Numbered from the stretch's first letter, positions 1 to 8,475 are shown. The stretch is 64,000 nucleotides of DNA from Pseudonocardia sp. T1-2H (GCF_038039215.1 NZ_JBBPCL010000001.1:3472001-3536000); one strand, 5' to 3'. Notes: generated by a model not told the origin, from the sequence alone. Translations and numbers: made by a program.

Positions 1-146
1 GCGAGGTCGTTGTCGCCGTCGCGCTCGGCGTCCTGGATGTAGGTCTCGAGCCTGAGGGCGTTGCTCAAGCAGGCCTCGGTAAACCAGATCAGGTTGTAGT
101 CCTTGTCCTTGGTGCCCGTGACCTGGCCCGTCTCGGTGGTAGACAC
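1..146 (-). CDS. Conserved small hypothetical protein, N-terminal part (runs off left edge)
   Basis: Reading on the minus strand from a GTG at 146, the protein begins MSTTETGQVTGTKDKD and continues open to the edge with a helical-looking stretch (YNLIWFTEACLSNAL, then YIQDAERDGD). A purine-rich GAGAGGA stretch lies just upstream of the GTG and supports this start. The sequence resembles short acidic helical proteins common in actinobacteria, possibly ferritin-like, but no catalytic motif is visible in the 48 residues present and the C-terminus is outside the window. Function unknown. Confidence 0.7.
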   Translation of the reverse strand, partial: MSTTETGQVTGTKDKDYNLIWFTEACLSNALRLETYIQDAERDGDNDL

Positions 147-210
147 AGCGTCGGGTCCTCTCTCCTCGCTTCTGCAACGGACAGGGACCGCATACCCGCT
201 ATGACCCACG

Positions 211-678
211 TCACACACCAGAAGAGCCCTGGTTGCCCGCTTCAGCCGAGGACGCGACCGCACCGATCGACGGAACCGGCCTACTGACCATGGTCACGAC
301 CGTGCCGTGCCCGTCATGGCGGACGTTCACCCGCTCCATGCACCCGCGCACGACGACGAGACCGAAGCCGTTGCCACCCGTCTCCGAGCGCCATTCCCCC
401 CAGTCCCGCACCGTGACCGCGACCCGCCGCCGGGACAACCCGAGGACCAGGCGGCCCACGACCTCGACATCCCCGGGAAAGCCGACCGGGTAGGCGTGCT
501 GGACCGAGTTGGTGCACGCCTCGCTGACCGCCAGGATCACCTCGTCGCGCTCCCCCTCGGGCCATTGCAGCCCCTCCAACCACCTGCCGAGCCCGTACCT
601 GAAGAACGTCAACTGCACGGGATCGGCGCTGAACCGGATGCTGTAGAAGTCCGCCGCCACCCGACAAGGGTGACCCAC
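211..678 (-). CDS. Anti-sigma factor-type ATP-binding protein (RsbW/HATPase_c_2 family)
   Basis: About 150 residues matching the single-domain serine-kinase-type ATPases that bind anti-sigma antagonists and sigma factors. Visible motifs are the N box (SEACTNSVQHAY) and the G-box region (DWGEW, then GNGFGLVVVRGCMERV), followed by the HGTVVTM strand. That covers the whole GHKL fold, so it is probably complete. The start is uncertain: GTG at 678 or GTG at 660, neither with a strong Shine-Dalgarno sequence. No sigma factor or STAS partner is adjacent, so the partner is unknown. STAS proteins near 47 kb and 49.6 kb are possible but distant. Confidence 0.75.
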   Translation of the reverse strand: MGHPCRVAADFYSIRFSADPVQLTFFRYGLGRWLEGLQWPEGERDEVILAVSEACTNSVQHAYPVGFPGDVEVVGRLVLGLSRRRVAVTVRDWGEWRSETGGNGFGLVVVRGCMERVNVRHDGHGTVVTMVSRPVPSIGAVASSAEAGNQGSSGV

Positions 679-1188
679 CCGACGCGAGGAGCGCGACCGC
701 TGGCTCGACGGCCCGCGCGGTCGGCCGGGGCCCGATCGCGCGCAGGAGGCGCCCGGCTCCGCACCTCGGACCCTCCGCACGCGCTTCCTCGTCCTTCTGT
801 CCGCCTCGCCCGGACTCAGCCTGACCGAACTGGGCCGGCGGGTCGGCCTGAGCCGGCCGGCCGCCGCATGGTCGACTCCCTGCAGGTGGCGGACCTCGTG
901 AACCGGCGCCAGGGCCCCGGGCGGGAGGTGAGCGTCCAGCCGACGCCCGCCGGTCGCCACGCCGCCTTCCGCCTCCTCACCGCCCGTGGAGAGCCGCTGG
1001 ATGAGCTCGCGTCCGTCCTCGACCAGGGCGAGCAGGACATCCTGGCCGAGCTGCTCGCCAAGCTCCTGACCCGCCTCTACACCCGCGTCCGCAGCTCGGA
1101 GCGGCTGTGCCGCCTGTGCGACCGCGCCGGCTGCGCGGCGAGTGCACCGTGCCCGGTCGGGAAGGCCGAGCGCGAACAGGGGCGCTGA
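674..1188 (+). pseudogene. MarR-family regulator, frameshifted and missing its N-terminus
   Basis: One plus frame encodes FLVLLSASPGLSLTELGRRVGLSRPAAA, the first helices of a MarR winged helix. The continuation (MVDSLQVADLVNRR, then VSVQPTPAGR for the wing) is in another frame. The switch falls at about 866 and is repaired by adding one C, giving the expected AARMVDSL. The C-terminus (LCRLCD, then CPV) carries the cysteine-rich tail seen in a MarR subgroup. No start codon follows the upstream stop at 671-673 in the first frame and the usual N-terminal helix is unrecognisable, so the gene is broken at both places. It is followed at once by an EamA transporter stub, an arrangement common for intact MarR-transporter pairs. 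Confidence 0.75.
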
Positions 1189-1192
1189 GGCG

Positions 1193-1258
1193 ATGGGCGC
1201 TCTGTTCGCACTCGCCTCGTCGATCAGCTACGGCCTGTCGGACTTCCTCGCCGCGCCG
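1193..1258 (+). pseudogene. N-terminal stub of an EamA/DMT-family transporter
   Basis: Four bases after the MarR remnant an ATG at 1193 opens a frame beginning MGALFALASSISYGLSDFLAA, which matches the first membrane helix of drug/metabolite transporters of the EamA family (usually about 280-300 residues). Similarity stops after about 21 residues; the frame then runs on as meaningless sequence antisense to the next gene. The rest of the transporter has been lost. The call rests on a short but distinctive stretch plus its position next to a MarR gene. Confidence 0.6.
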
Positions 1259-1303
1259 TACTCGGCCGTCTCCGACCGGCACCGGCGTGAGACATCGCCG
1301 CGG

Positions 1304-1729
1304 TCAGGCCGGGGTCACGCGGTTCCAGAGGTCGCTGAACTCGAGGGTGTCGAAGAAGGCGATGGCCTCCACGATCACGCCGTCCGCCAACCGCAGGTAC
1401 CAGGTGTAGGTGTTGCGGTACGGCAGGCCGTCCTGGGCACAACCGGCGGCGTCGAACAGGGCGATGACCCAGTCGCCGTCCGCGTAGACGGCACGGACGG
1501 TCGGGACGAGCGGCTCCGACAGCCGCGCGTTGAACGGCCCGATCACAGTGTCGAGGAACTCCTGCCGGCTGTCGTAGGTCCTCGAGACCGGGCTGTTCCC
1601 GACGACGGTCCAGCGGGCCTCGTCGGCCAGCAGGTCGAAGGGGCCCCCGCGGCCGGCCGCCCAGTCGTCGAAGGCCGCACGGACGACCTGCTTGTGGGTG
1701 TCCTCCTGGGCGAGGTTCCGCTCGGTCAT
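1304..1729 (-). CDS. SnoaL/NTF2-like protein
   Basis: A 141-residue protein with the cone-shaped alpha+beta barrel pattern of the SnoaL/NTF2-like superfamily: N-terminal helices (VVRAAFDDWAAG), RWTVVGNSPVSRTY, and the closing strands (YTWYLRLADGVIVEAIAFFDTLEF). Members are polyketide cyclases, ketosteroid isomerases or stress proteins; the substrate cannot be assigned here. A GGAGGGAC ribosome site precedes the ATG. The gene sits where the EamA transporter would have continued, so its arrival or the flanking deletion may have destroyed that gene. Divergent from the esterase at 1800. Confidence 0.85.
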   Translation of the reverse strand: MTERNLAQEDTHKQVVRAAFDDWAAGRGGPFDLLADEARWTVVGNSPVSRTYDSRQEFLDTVIGPFNARLSEPLVPTVRAVYADGDWVIALFDAAGCAQDGLPYRNTYTWYLRLADGVIVEAIAFFDTLEFSDLWNRVTPA

Positions 1730-1799
1730 GGCCCGTCCCTCCGTGGCACCGACGATGGCCGGACACTACCGTTCACCCACTCGACGAGGAGCCGACTCG

Positions 1800-2765
1800 A
1801 TGACGAGAGTCCACCCACCCTTCGATCTCGAACTGGCCGAGGCGCTCACGCTCGTCCACGAGGTGAACCCGCCGACGATCACCCCCGACCGTATCGGCGC
1901 GCTCCGGGCGATCTGCGACGAGTACCGCCTGCCGGAGGAGGCGCTGGCCGACGTCGAGGTCGACGAGTTCCCGGTGCCCGGCCCGGCCGGCGCCCCGGAC
2001 GTGCTCCTCCTGGTCCTGCGGCCGAAGGGTGCCGACCGGGCCGTTCCGCTCCCGGCGATGCTGCACGTCCACGGTGGCGGCATGGTCGCCGGCCACCGCA
2101 GGGTCGGCCTGGACTGGGCGCTCGAGTGGATGCGCGCGGTGCCGATGGTGATCGCCTCGGTCGAGTACCGGCTCGCCCCGGAGCACCCCCACCCGGCCCC
2201 GGTGGAGGACTGCTACGCCGCGCTGTCCTGGATCGCCGGGCACGCCGTGGAGCTGGGCGTCGACGCGGACCGGCTCATGGTCGGCGGCGGCAGCGCCGGC
2301 GGTGGTCTCGCCGCCGCGCTCGCCCTGCTCGCCCGCGACCGCGGCGGCCCCGAGCTGGTCGCGCAGCTGCTGATCTGCCCGATGCTCGACGACCGCGCCC
2401 GCACCCACTCCAGCACCGAGCTCGACGGGGAGGGCCTGTGGGATCTCACGTCCAACGCCACCGGGTGGTCCGCCCTGCTCGGCGAGGCCGCCGGCGGGCC
2501 GGACGTGTCCCCCTACGCCGCACCGGCCCGGGCCACCGACCTCTCCGGGCTGCCACCGGCGTTCGTCGACGCCGGCGCCGTCGAGACCTTCCGCGACGAG
2601 GCCGTCGAGTACGCCATGCGGCTCTGGCAGGCGGGCGGGCAGGCCGAGCTGCACATCTGGCCCGGGGCCTTCCACGGCTTCGACTCGGTCGTTCCGGGCG
2701 CCGCGCTGTCCCGGGAGGCGCGGGCGGCGCGGATGAACTGGCTGCGGCGGTTGTTCGCCGAGTGA
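1800..2765 (+). CDS. Alpha/beta hydrolase, hormone-sensitive-lipase (HSL/GDXG) type
   Basis: 321 residues with the HSL esterase signature: oxyanion-hole HGGG at residues 91-94, nucleophile Ser165 in GGGSAGGG, and the C-terminal catalytic His292 in FHGFD. The position normally held by Asp in the DPLRDE-type motif reads VETFRDE, so the acid residue appears to be Glu262, a conservative change seen in some esterases. ATG at 1800 is chosen because GAGGAG lies seven bases upstream and longer starts would run into the divergent promoter region. It probably hydrolyses short acyl esters in the cytoplasm; the substrate is unknown. Confidence 0.88.
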   Translation: MTRVHPPFDLELAEALTLVHEVNPPTITPDRIGALRAICDEYRLPEEALADVEVDEFPVPGPAGAPDVLLLVLRPKGADRAVPLPAMLHVHGGGMVAGHRRVGLDWALEWMRAVPMVIASVEYRLAPEHPHPAPVEDCYAALSWIAGHAVELGVDADRLMVGGGSAGGGLAAALALLARDRGGPELVAQLLICPMLDDRARTHSSTELDGEGLWDLTSNATGWSALLGEAAGGPDVSPYAAPARATDLSGLPPAFVDAGAVETFRDEAVEYAMRLWQAGGQAELHIWPGAFHGFDSVVPGAALSREARAARMNWLRRLFAE

Positions 2766-3068
2766 GCCGGTCCGCCACGGAGCACCGAGCGGTGCCGAAC
2801 GGGCCGAGCCCGCTGACCTCGTGCCCCGGCCGTACGGTCACGGGTCGTCGCTCCGAGTGCGGTCCGCAGTGGACAGGTACCTCTACCGCCGCGGCGGTCG
2901 CCGGCGGGCCCACGGGAACCGATCGTGTCGGCTCGCCGGGCCGGTTCGGCCGTCCGGCGACCCCGGCCGGCGAAGACGACCCATGAAGTGCCGTGTCGTG
3001 GGTACCACCGGCGCGAGGCCGGCCGGGTCACGCGACGTGGCATCGGGCGACCAGGAAGAAGAAGGCGA
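2766..3068. other. Intergenic, about 300 bp, no gene recognised
   Basis: Between the esterase stop and rtcB. Open frames here do not resemble known proteins and look like chance GC-rich frames. The last 15 bases hold the GGAAGAAGAAGG ribosome site of rtcB. No archease gene or RtcR-type activator is present. Confidence 0.5.
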
Positions 3069-4241
3069 ATGCAGAAGATCAACGAGAAGCTGTACAGCTG
3101 GGCCTCGATCCTCGACCCGGCCACCCTGGAACAGGCCGAGCGCACGGCGAGCATGCCGTTCGTCCAACCCCACCTGGCGCTGATGCCGGACGCCCACCTC
3201 GGCGCGGGAGCGACGGTCGGCTCCGTCATCCCCACGCCGTCGGCGATCATGCCGGCCGCGGTGGGGGTCGACATCGGCTGCGGCATGATCGCGCTGCGCA
3301 CCGGGTTCACCGCGCAGGACATGGCCGGCAAGGACCTCGCGCGGCTCCGGCACTCGATCGAGCGCAGCATCCCGCTCAGTGCGGGCAACTACAACCGGCG
3401 GATCAGCGACACCGCCGCCCCGCGCGTCGAGACCCTCGAGCAGGAGGCCGCCGACCGCCTGGACTTCTACGACTCCCTGACCCGCACCAGGTGGGACCGT
3501 CAGCTCGGCACCCTCGGCTCGGGAAACCACTTCATCGAGGTGACGCTCGACGAGCTCGACCGCGTCTGGCTGTTCCTGCACTCCGGGTCGCGGGGCATCG
3601 GCAACGCCATCGCCACGCACCACATCAAGGTCGCCCAGGACCGCTGCCGCAAGAACTCGGTCCGGCTGCCGGACCGGGACCTCGCCTACCTGGAGGAGGG
3701 CACGCGCGAGTTCGACCTGTACATCCAGGACCTGAACTGGGCGCAACACTTCGCGCTGCTCAACCGCGAGGAGATGATGGACCGCCTCGTGAACGACGTG
3801 AACCACCTGATGGGAGCGCCGGTCGAGGAACAGGAGCGGATCAACTGCCACCACAACTTCACCCAGCGCGAGCACCACCTGGGACGCGACGTCTGGCTGT
3901 CCCGCAAGGGCGCCATCCAGGCCGACGAGGGCCGCCCCGGCCTCATCCCCGGGTCCATGGGCACCGCGAGCTACGTCGTGGAGGGCACGGGCAACGCCCT
4001 CTCCTTCACCAGCAGTCCGCACGGTGCCGGGCGCGTGTACGCCCGCAGGGCCGCGAAGAGGCGCTTCACCCTCGAGGACATGGACAAGGCCATGGTCGGC
4101 ATCGAGTACAACCGTTCCCCGGCGTTCCTGGACGAGATCCCGGCCGCGTACAAGGACATCGACGTCGTCATGGCCGACGCCGCCGACCTGGTGAAGATCA
4201 GGCACACGCTCCACCAGATCGTCAACGTCAAGGGCGACTGA
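3069..4241 (+). CDS. rtcB: RtcB-family RNA ligase
   Basis: 390 residues, close to the usual 400. RtcB seals 2',3'-cyclic phosphate or 3'-phosphate RNA ends to 5'-OH ends using GTP and Mn2+. The metal ligands are visible: Asp/His in MPDAHLG, Cys71 in VDIGCGM, GSGNHFIE (His154), HSGSRG (His171) and HHNF (261-262). The guanylylated histidine is His318 in SSPHGAGR. RKGAIQADEG and PGSMGTASY are also conserved. Start at ATG 3069 behind a GGAAGAAGAAGG site. It is monocistronic, with no archease, release factor H or RtcR beside it, so its RNA substrate (tRNA repair or another role) cannot be told from context. Confidence 0.95.
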   Translation: MQKINEKLYSWASILDPATLEQAERTASMPFVQPHLALMPDAHLGAGATVGSVIPTPSAIMPAAVGVDIGCGMIALRTGFTAQDMAGKDLARLRHSIERSIPLSAGNYNRRISDTAAPRVETLEQEAADRLDFYDSLTRTRWDRQLGTLGSGNHFIEVTLDELDRVWLFLHSGSRGIGNAIATHHIKVAQDRCRKNSVRLPDRDLAYLEEGTREFDLYIQDLNWAQHFALLNREEMMDRLVNDVNHLMGAPVEEQERINCHHNFTQREHHLGRDVWLSRKGAIQADEGRPGLIPGSMGTASYVVEGTGNALSFTSSPHGAGRVYARRAAKRRFTLEDMDKAMVGIEYNRSPAFLDEIPAAYKDIDVVMADAADLVKIRHTLHQIVNVKGD

Positions 4242-4254
4242 CCCGGCGGACGGC

Positions 4255-5454
4255 TCAGACGAAGGCGCCGAGTCCGGTGACCGCCCGGCCGACGATCAAC
4301 GAGTTGATCTCGCGGGTGCCCTCGTAGGAGTAGAGCGCCTCGGCGTCGTTGAACACCTTGGCGATCTCGTAGTCGAGGACGATCCCGTTGCCGCCGAAGA
4401 TCTCCCGTGCCCGGGCGACGCTCGCCCGCAGCCGGGTCGTGCAGAACAGCTTCGCCAGCGCGGCCTGCTCGTCCCGGAAGATGCCCTGGTCCTGCAGCTG
4501 CGCGACGCGCACGGCCATGCCCAGCGACGACGTCACGTTCCCGACGATCGTGGCCAGGTGCTCCTGGACCAGCTGGAACTTCGCGATCGGCCGCCCGAAC
4601 TGCTCGCGGGTCACGGCGTAGTCGCGAGCCAGCTCGAAGGTGCCCATCATCGCGCCGACGGCGCTCCAGGCCACGCCGCCGCGCGTCGCGCGCAGGACGC
4701 GGCCGGTGTCCCGGAACGAGTTCGCCTTCGCCAGCTTGTTCTCGGCCGGGACCCGGCAGCCGACCAGCTCGATGTCGGCGTTCTGCACCGTGCGCAGCGC
4801 GGTCTTGCGCTCGATCTTCCGCGCGGTGAACCCGGGCGTGCCCTTCTCGACGACGAAGCCCTTGACGTGGCCGTCGGCCTCGTCGCGCGCCCAGATGATG
4901 TTGAGGTCGGCGAAGGTGGCGTTGCCGATCCAGCGCTTGGCCCCGTCGAGGACCCAGGTGTCGCCGTCGCGGCGCGCGGTGGTGTGCAGGCCGCCGGCGA
5001 CGTCGGAGCCGCCGTTCGGCTCGGTCAGCCCGAAGGAGCCGATGGCCTCCATCGTGCGCATCCGCGGGAGCCAGCGGTCGCGCTGCTCGTCGGAGCCGCA
5101 CTGGTCGATGGTGCCCATCGCGAGCCCGGTGTGGACGCCGAAGAACGTCGCGATCGAGGCGTCGACGCGCGCGAACTCGGCGGCGATGAACGAGCCGAAC
5201 AGCTTGCCGGCCGCCTTGCGGTCCGGGAAGTCGACGGCGAGCCCGGCGATGTCCAGCTCGGCGATCTCGGGGACGAGGTGGTGCGGGAACTCCGCCTTCT
5301 CCCACTGGTCCAGCGCGATCGGGCGGACCCGCTCCTCCAGGAACCGGCGGACGCGCGCGAGCACGGACCGTTCGTCCGGGGACAGGAGGTGTGCGTAGCC
5401 GTAGAAGTCGCCGGGCAGGTCGCCCAGCTCGTCCGGGGTGGACTGTTCGGTCAT
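4255..5454 (-). CDS. Acyl-CoA dehydrogenase, glutaryl-CoA dehydrogenase-like
   Basis: 399 residues covering the three ACAD domains. FAD-binding stretches GSFGLTEPNGGSD and KRWIGNATFAD are clear, and the C-terminal YEGTREINSLIVGRA places the catalytic base at Glu378, the position used by glutaryl-CoA-type dehydrogenases. The enzyme oxidises an acyl-CoA to an enoyl-CoA and passes electrons to ETF. An AAGGAG site precedes the ATG. The ATG overlaps the stop of the broken hydroxyacyl-CoA dehydrogenase (ATGA), and a CaiB transferase lies upstream, so the three formed an operon for CoA-thioester catabolism under the divergent IclR regulator. The acyl substrate is not determinable. Confidence 0.92.
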   Translation of the reverse strand: MTEQSTPDELGDLPGDFYGYAHLLSPDERSVLARVRRFLEERVRPIALDQWEKAEFPHHLVPEIAELDIAGLAVDFPDRKAAGKLFGSFIAAEFARVDASIATFFGVHTGLAMGTIDQCGSDEQRDRWLPRMRTMEAIGSFGLTEPNGGSDVAGGLHTTARRDGDTWVLDGAKRWIGNATFADLNIIWARDEADGHVKGFVVEKGTPGFTARKIERKTALRTVQNADIELVGCRVPAENKLAKANSFRDTGRVLRATRGGVAWSAVGAMMGTFELARDYAVTREQFGRPIAKFQLVQEHLATIVGNVTSSLGMAVRVAQLQDQGIFRDEQAALAKLFCTTRLRASVARAREIFGGNGIVLDYEIAKVFNDAEALYSYEGTREINSLIVGRAVTGLGAFV

Positions 5455-6174
5455 GGACGTGCTCCTTCTGCTGCGAGTGCGGACAGGACGGCGATCTCCC
5501 GGCGGTCCCGGTCCTCGGCGAGCTCCGGGTACCCGCGGTCGCCGTAGGCGTGCTCGGTCGCGTCGCCGATCGCCTCGACCGTCTCGGGGTTCAGGTCCGG
5601 CCGGCCGAGGTCGGCCCAGCGCCGGGCCATGCCGGGGCCGAGGTGCCACGGGGTCTTGCCCAAGGCGCGGTAGAACTCGGTCGCGGACTCCACGGTCGAC
5701 CGCGCCGTCCGCTCCCCCGCGACGACTCCACCAGCGGCAGCAGGTGCGGCGGGTTGAACGGGTGCGCGACGAGCAGCCGGGCGGCCGCGGCGTCGGGCAG
5801 GTCCGCGGCGATCGCGGTGGGCATCAGGCCGGACGTCGAGGTGGCCAGGACGGCGTGCTCCGGCGCGGCGGCGGCGATCCGGTCGAACAGCCCGCGTTTG
5901 AGGTCGAGGTCCTCCGGGCCGTTCTCCTGGACCAGGTCCGCGCCGGCCACGGCCTCCTCGAGGCCGGGCTCGACGGAGATGCGCGCCAGCAGCCGTCCGC
6001 GTCCGCCGGACCCTCGGGCAGGGTGGGGGCGAACTGGCGCACGCTCCGCTCGACCGCCTCGGCGGCGTCCGACCGCGGGTCGGTGACCGTCACGCGGAGG
6101 CCGCGGGCGGCGAACAGGGTCGCCCAGGCGCCGCCGATCGTCCCGGCGCCGACCACGGCGACGTTCTCGATCAT
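5451..6174 (-). pseudogene. 3-hydroxyacyl-CoA dehydrogenase (lambda-crystallin type), two frameshifts plus an internal deletion
   Basis: The start is good (GGAGG then ATG at 6174; MIENVAVVGAGTIGG is the NAD-binding glycine motif). The frame breaks near 5995, where one missing base restores DADRLLARISVEPG. It continues with AGADLVQENGPEDLDLK and VAHPFNPPHLLPLVE, then breaks again near 5726, where one missing base restores LVEVVAGERTARSTVES. The third segment reads EFYRALGKTPWHL and jumps directly to GPGMARRWADLG, a motif that lies roughly 80 residues further on in the family, so the region between has been deleted near 5640. The family has about 300-320 residues; this has room for about 240. 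Three independent lesions make it a true pseudogene. Confidence 0.88.
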
Positions 6175-6235
6175 GATTCCTCCAGGTAGTCGTGAACCGG
6201 GGTCGCGGTGGGTGCGGGGACGACGCCGGCGGCCT

Positions 6236-7474
6236 TCACGACGTCGTCCCCGCGTTCGGGGAACCGGTGATCTCGGCGATCTGCTCCGGCGTGCGCCCGA
6301 GCTCGGTGAGGACCTCGACGGTGTGCTGGCCGAGCGTCGGGCACTCGCTGCGCACGGTCGGCGGGGTGGCCGAGAGGCGCAGCGGCGGGTTGACCCGGCG
6401 GTAGGTGCCCTCGGTGGGGTGCTCGGCGATCTCCAGCAGCCCGCCCTCGGTGAAGTACGGGTCCTTCTCGGCGTCCTCGAGCTCCAGCACCGGGGCGAAG
6501 GGGATGGAGTTCGCGGAGCAGATCTCCGCCCACTCGCGCGTCGTCCGCTCGACGGCGAGCTTCTCGATCTCCGCGTACAGCTCGCCGTAGTGCCGAGCCC
6601 GGCTGGTGGCGTCCGCGAAACGCGGGTCGTCCGCGAGGTCGGGCCGGCCGGCTGCGGCGAAGAAGGCCCGGATGTCGCGCTCGGTGTAGGGCAGGATGCA
6701 GGCCCAGCCGTCCTTGGTGGAGACGGCGCGGTGCCCCGGGGTCATCGACCGGTTGAAGCCGATCGGCCCCTCGGGTGGCTCGAAGGTGTGTCCGGCCAGG
6801 TGCTCGATCAGGTTGAAGGCGAGCATCGTGTCCGTCATGGGCACCTCGACCTGCTGTCCGACGCCGGTGGCGCGCTGGTGCACGAGCGCGGCGAGCACCG
6901 CGTAGGCGATCGTCAGCGCGCAGACCTTGTCGGCCAGGATCGTCGGCGCGTAGGTCGGGGTCCCGGTCGCGCGGCGCATGAGGTCGGCCATCCCGGACGA
7001 CGCCTGCACGATCTCGTCGTAGGCCGCCAGGCCGGCGCGGTCGGAGTCGCTTCGGAAGCCCTGCGCGTTGCAGTACACGAGCTTCGGGTTCAGCTCGGCG
7101 AGGGATGCGTAGTCCAGCCCGAGGCGCTGCAGGGCACCCGGGCGCATGTTCGTGACCAGCACGTCGCTGTCGCGGACGAGGTCGAGCGCGGCCGCGCGGC
7201 CGGCGTCGGACTTGAGGTCGAGGGCGACGCTGCGCTTGTTGCGGTTGACGTTGAGGGCGAGCGCCCCCATCCCGGGGTGGCGCTGAGGCCGGGTCAGCCG
7301 GGTGCTGTCCCCGGCCGGGGGCTCGATCTTGATCACGTCGGCCCCCAGGTCGCCGAGGATCTGGGTGGCGTAGGGCCCCATCACCACGGACGCGAGATCG
7401 ATCACGCGCACGCCGTCGAGCGCTCCTGCCGTCGCGGCGGCCGGCTTCCCGGCCGCGTTCGGGATCTCGTTCAC
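6236..7474 (-). CDS. CaiB/BaiF-family CoA transferase (class III)
   Basis: 412 residues, the normal length for the family. Family III transferases move CoA between thioesters and free acids through an aspartyl-CoA intermediate. The N-terminal GVRVIDLASVVMGPYATQ and GADVIKIEPP motifs, the NVNRNKRS stretch and the catalytic Asp153 in AAYDEIVQ are all present. It starts at GTG 7474 with GAGGAGG upstream. It leads the operon with the broken hydroxyacyl-CoA dehydrogenase and the acyl-CoA dehydrogenase and is divergent from an IclR regulator. The likely job is activation of a carboxylic acid for beta-oxidation-like breakdown; the acid is unknown. Confidence 0.92.
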   Translation of the reverse strand: MNEIPNAAGKPAAATAGALDGVRVIDLASVVMGPYATQILGDLGADVIKIEPPAGDSTRLTRPQRHPGMGALALNVNRNKRSVALDLKSDAGRAAALDLVRDSDVLVTNMRPGALQRLGLDYASLAELNPKLVYCNAQGFRSDSDRAGLAAYDEIVQASSGMADLMRRATGTPTYAPTILADKVCALTIAYAVLAALVHQRATGVGQQVEVPMTDTMLAFNLIEHLAGHTFEPPEGPIGFNRSMTPGHRAVSTKDGWACILPYTERDIRAFFAAAGRPDLADDPRFADATSRARHYGELYAEIEKLAVERTTREWAEICSANSIPFAPVLELEDAEKDPYFTEGGLLEIAEHPTEGTYRRVNPPLRLSATPPTVRSECPTLGQHTVEVLTELGRTPEQIAEITGSPNAGTTS

Positions 7475-7569
7475 GGGTTCCTCCTCGTGTGCTCGGAGAG
7501 ACCAACAACGTTAGCTTTGCTTACTGTTCTACGCTATGTGAGAGCTTGCTACCTATATAGGGAGTTGTG
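7475..7569. promoter_or_regulatory. Divergent promoter/operator region, CaiB operon versus IclR gene
   Basis: The 95 bp between the two divergent starts include a stretch (about 7508-7560) far richer in A/T than the surroundings. It contains TATATA at 7554-7559 and two similar direct elements, GCTTTGCTTAC (7513-7523) and GCTTGCTACC (7544-7553). IclR regulators usually bind in their own divergent intergenic region, so the operator is probably here. The exact site and promoters are inferred, not proven. Confidence 0.5.
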
Positions 7570-8316
7570 ATGCCCGATCAGCCGAGCTCGCGACGGCCGC
7601 GACACCGCACGGTCGACCGCGTGGCCGAGATCCTGGAGGCCGTCGCGAGCAGCCGTGGTGGGCTCACGCTGACCCAGCTCGCCGTCCGCCTCGGTGCGCC
7701 GGTTTCCTCGATCCAGAAGCTGGTAAACGGTCTGGCCGCGGTCGGTTACCTCGACGAGGAGGAGCGCCGGTTCGTCCTCGGGCCCGCGCCGCACGTGCTC
7801 TCGATGCGCGCCGGACGGCTGCCGGTCCGGACCGTCGGGCACGACGACCTCACCGGGCTCGCCGCCGTCACCGGCACCCCGGTGCTACTCGCGGTGCGCG
7901 TCGGCGACCACGCCGTCTACGTCGACCGGGCGGGCACCGACGAGGCGTTCGAGTTCGCCCTCTCCCGGACGCTGCGCTCCCCGCTGCCGCGCACTGCGGC
8001 GGGCCTGGTGCTGCTCGCGGAGCTGTCCGAACGCGACCGGCGCACCGTCGTCGACGCGACGATGGCCGACGAACCGCCCGAGGCCGCCGTCGAGGTGCTG
8101 ACCTCGGCGAAGGAGAGCAGGAACCGCGGCTACGCCGTCATGGACTCGTGGCACGTGCTGCGCGGTACCGGCGGGGTGGCGGTGCCGGTCCGCGAGGACG
8201 GGCGGGTGGTGGCGTCGCTCGCCGCCGCGGGTCCGGCCGCCGAGATCGTCGCGGACGGTCCGCGCCTCGCAGAGACCCTGGCCGGGCACGCGGCCACCTG
8301 GGCCCTGCGCAGGTGA
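7570..8316 (+). CDS. IclR-family transcriptional regulator
   Basis: 248 residues: an N-terminal winged helix (about 10-70; TVDRVAEILEAVASS, LTLTQLAVRLGAPVSSIQKLVNGL) and a C-terminal effector-binding domain (about 80-245) ending in the SLAAAGPAAEI region. GGGAG at 7560-7564 suits ATG 7570; a GTG codon directly before it is a possible alternative. Divergent from the CaiB/ACAD operon, which it most likely controls in response to a small acid or CoA-pathway metabolite. The effector is unknown. Confidence 0.9.
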   Translation: MPDQPSSRRPRHRTVDRVAEILEAVASSRGGLTLTQLAVRLGAPVSSIQKLVNGLAAVGYLDEEERRFVLGPAPHVLSMRAGRLPVRTVGHDDLTGLAAVTGTPVLLAVRVGDHAVYVDRAGTDEAFEFALSRTLRSPLPRTAAGLVLLAELSERDRRTVVDATMADEPPEAAVEVLTSAKESRNRGYAVMDSWHVLRGTGGVAVPVREDGRVVASLAAAGPAAEIVADGPRLAETLAGHAATWALRR

Positions 8317-8475
8317 CCACCGGGGTTCTCGCGGCTGCTCCTGCGGCCGTGAGCCCACGGCGGAGGAGCCGGGACACGGCTCCACGGTCGACTCGCCCGG
8401 AGGCGGAGCCGGCGGTACCGTCGCATGCCGCGTCGCCGGACGGTGCTCGACGACCACGGACGGGGAGGTGGCCCT

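Noticed and set aside
1142..2986. 614-codon plus-strand frame starting inside the MarR relic
   Set aside because: Only the stretch starting at 1193 (EamA stub) resembles a protein; the rest is antisense or out of frame to recognised genes.
2821..3183. Plus-strand frame starting at 2821 and a candidate ATG at 2984
   Set aside because: Runs into rtcB in another frame and shows no family pattern or better ribosome site.
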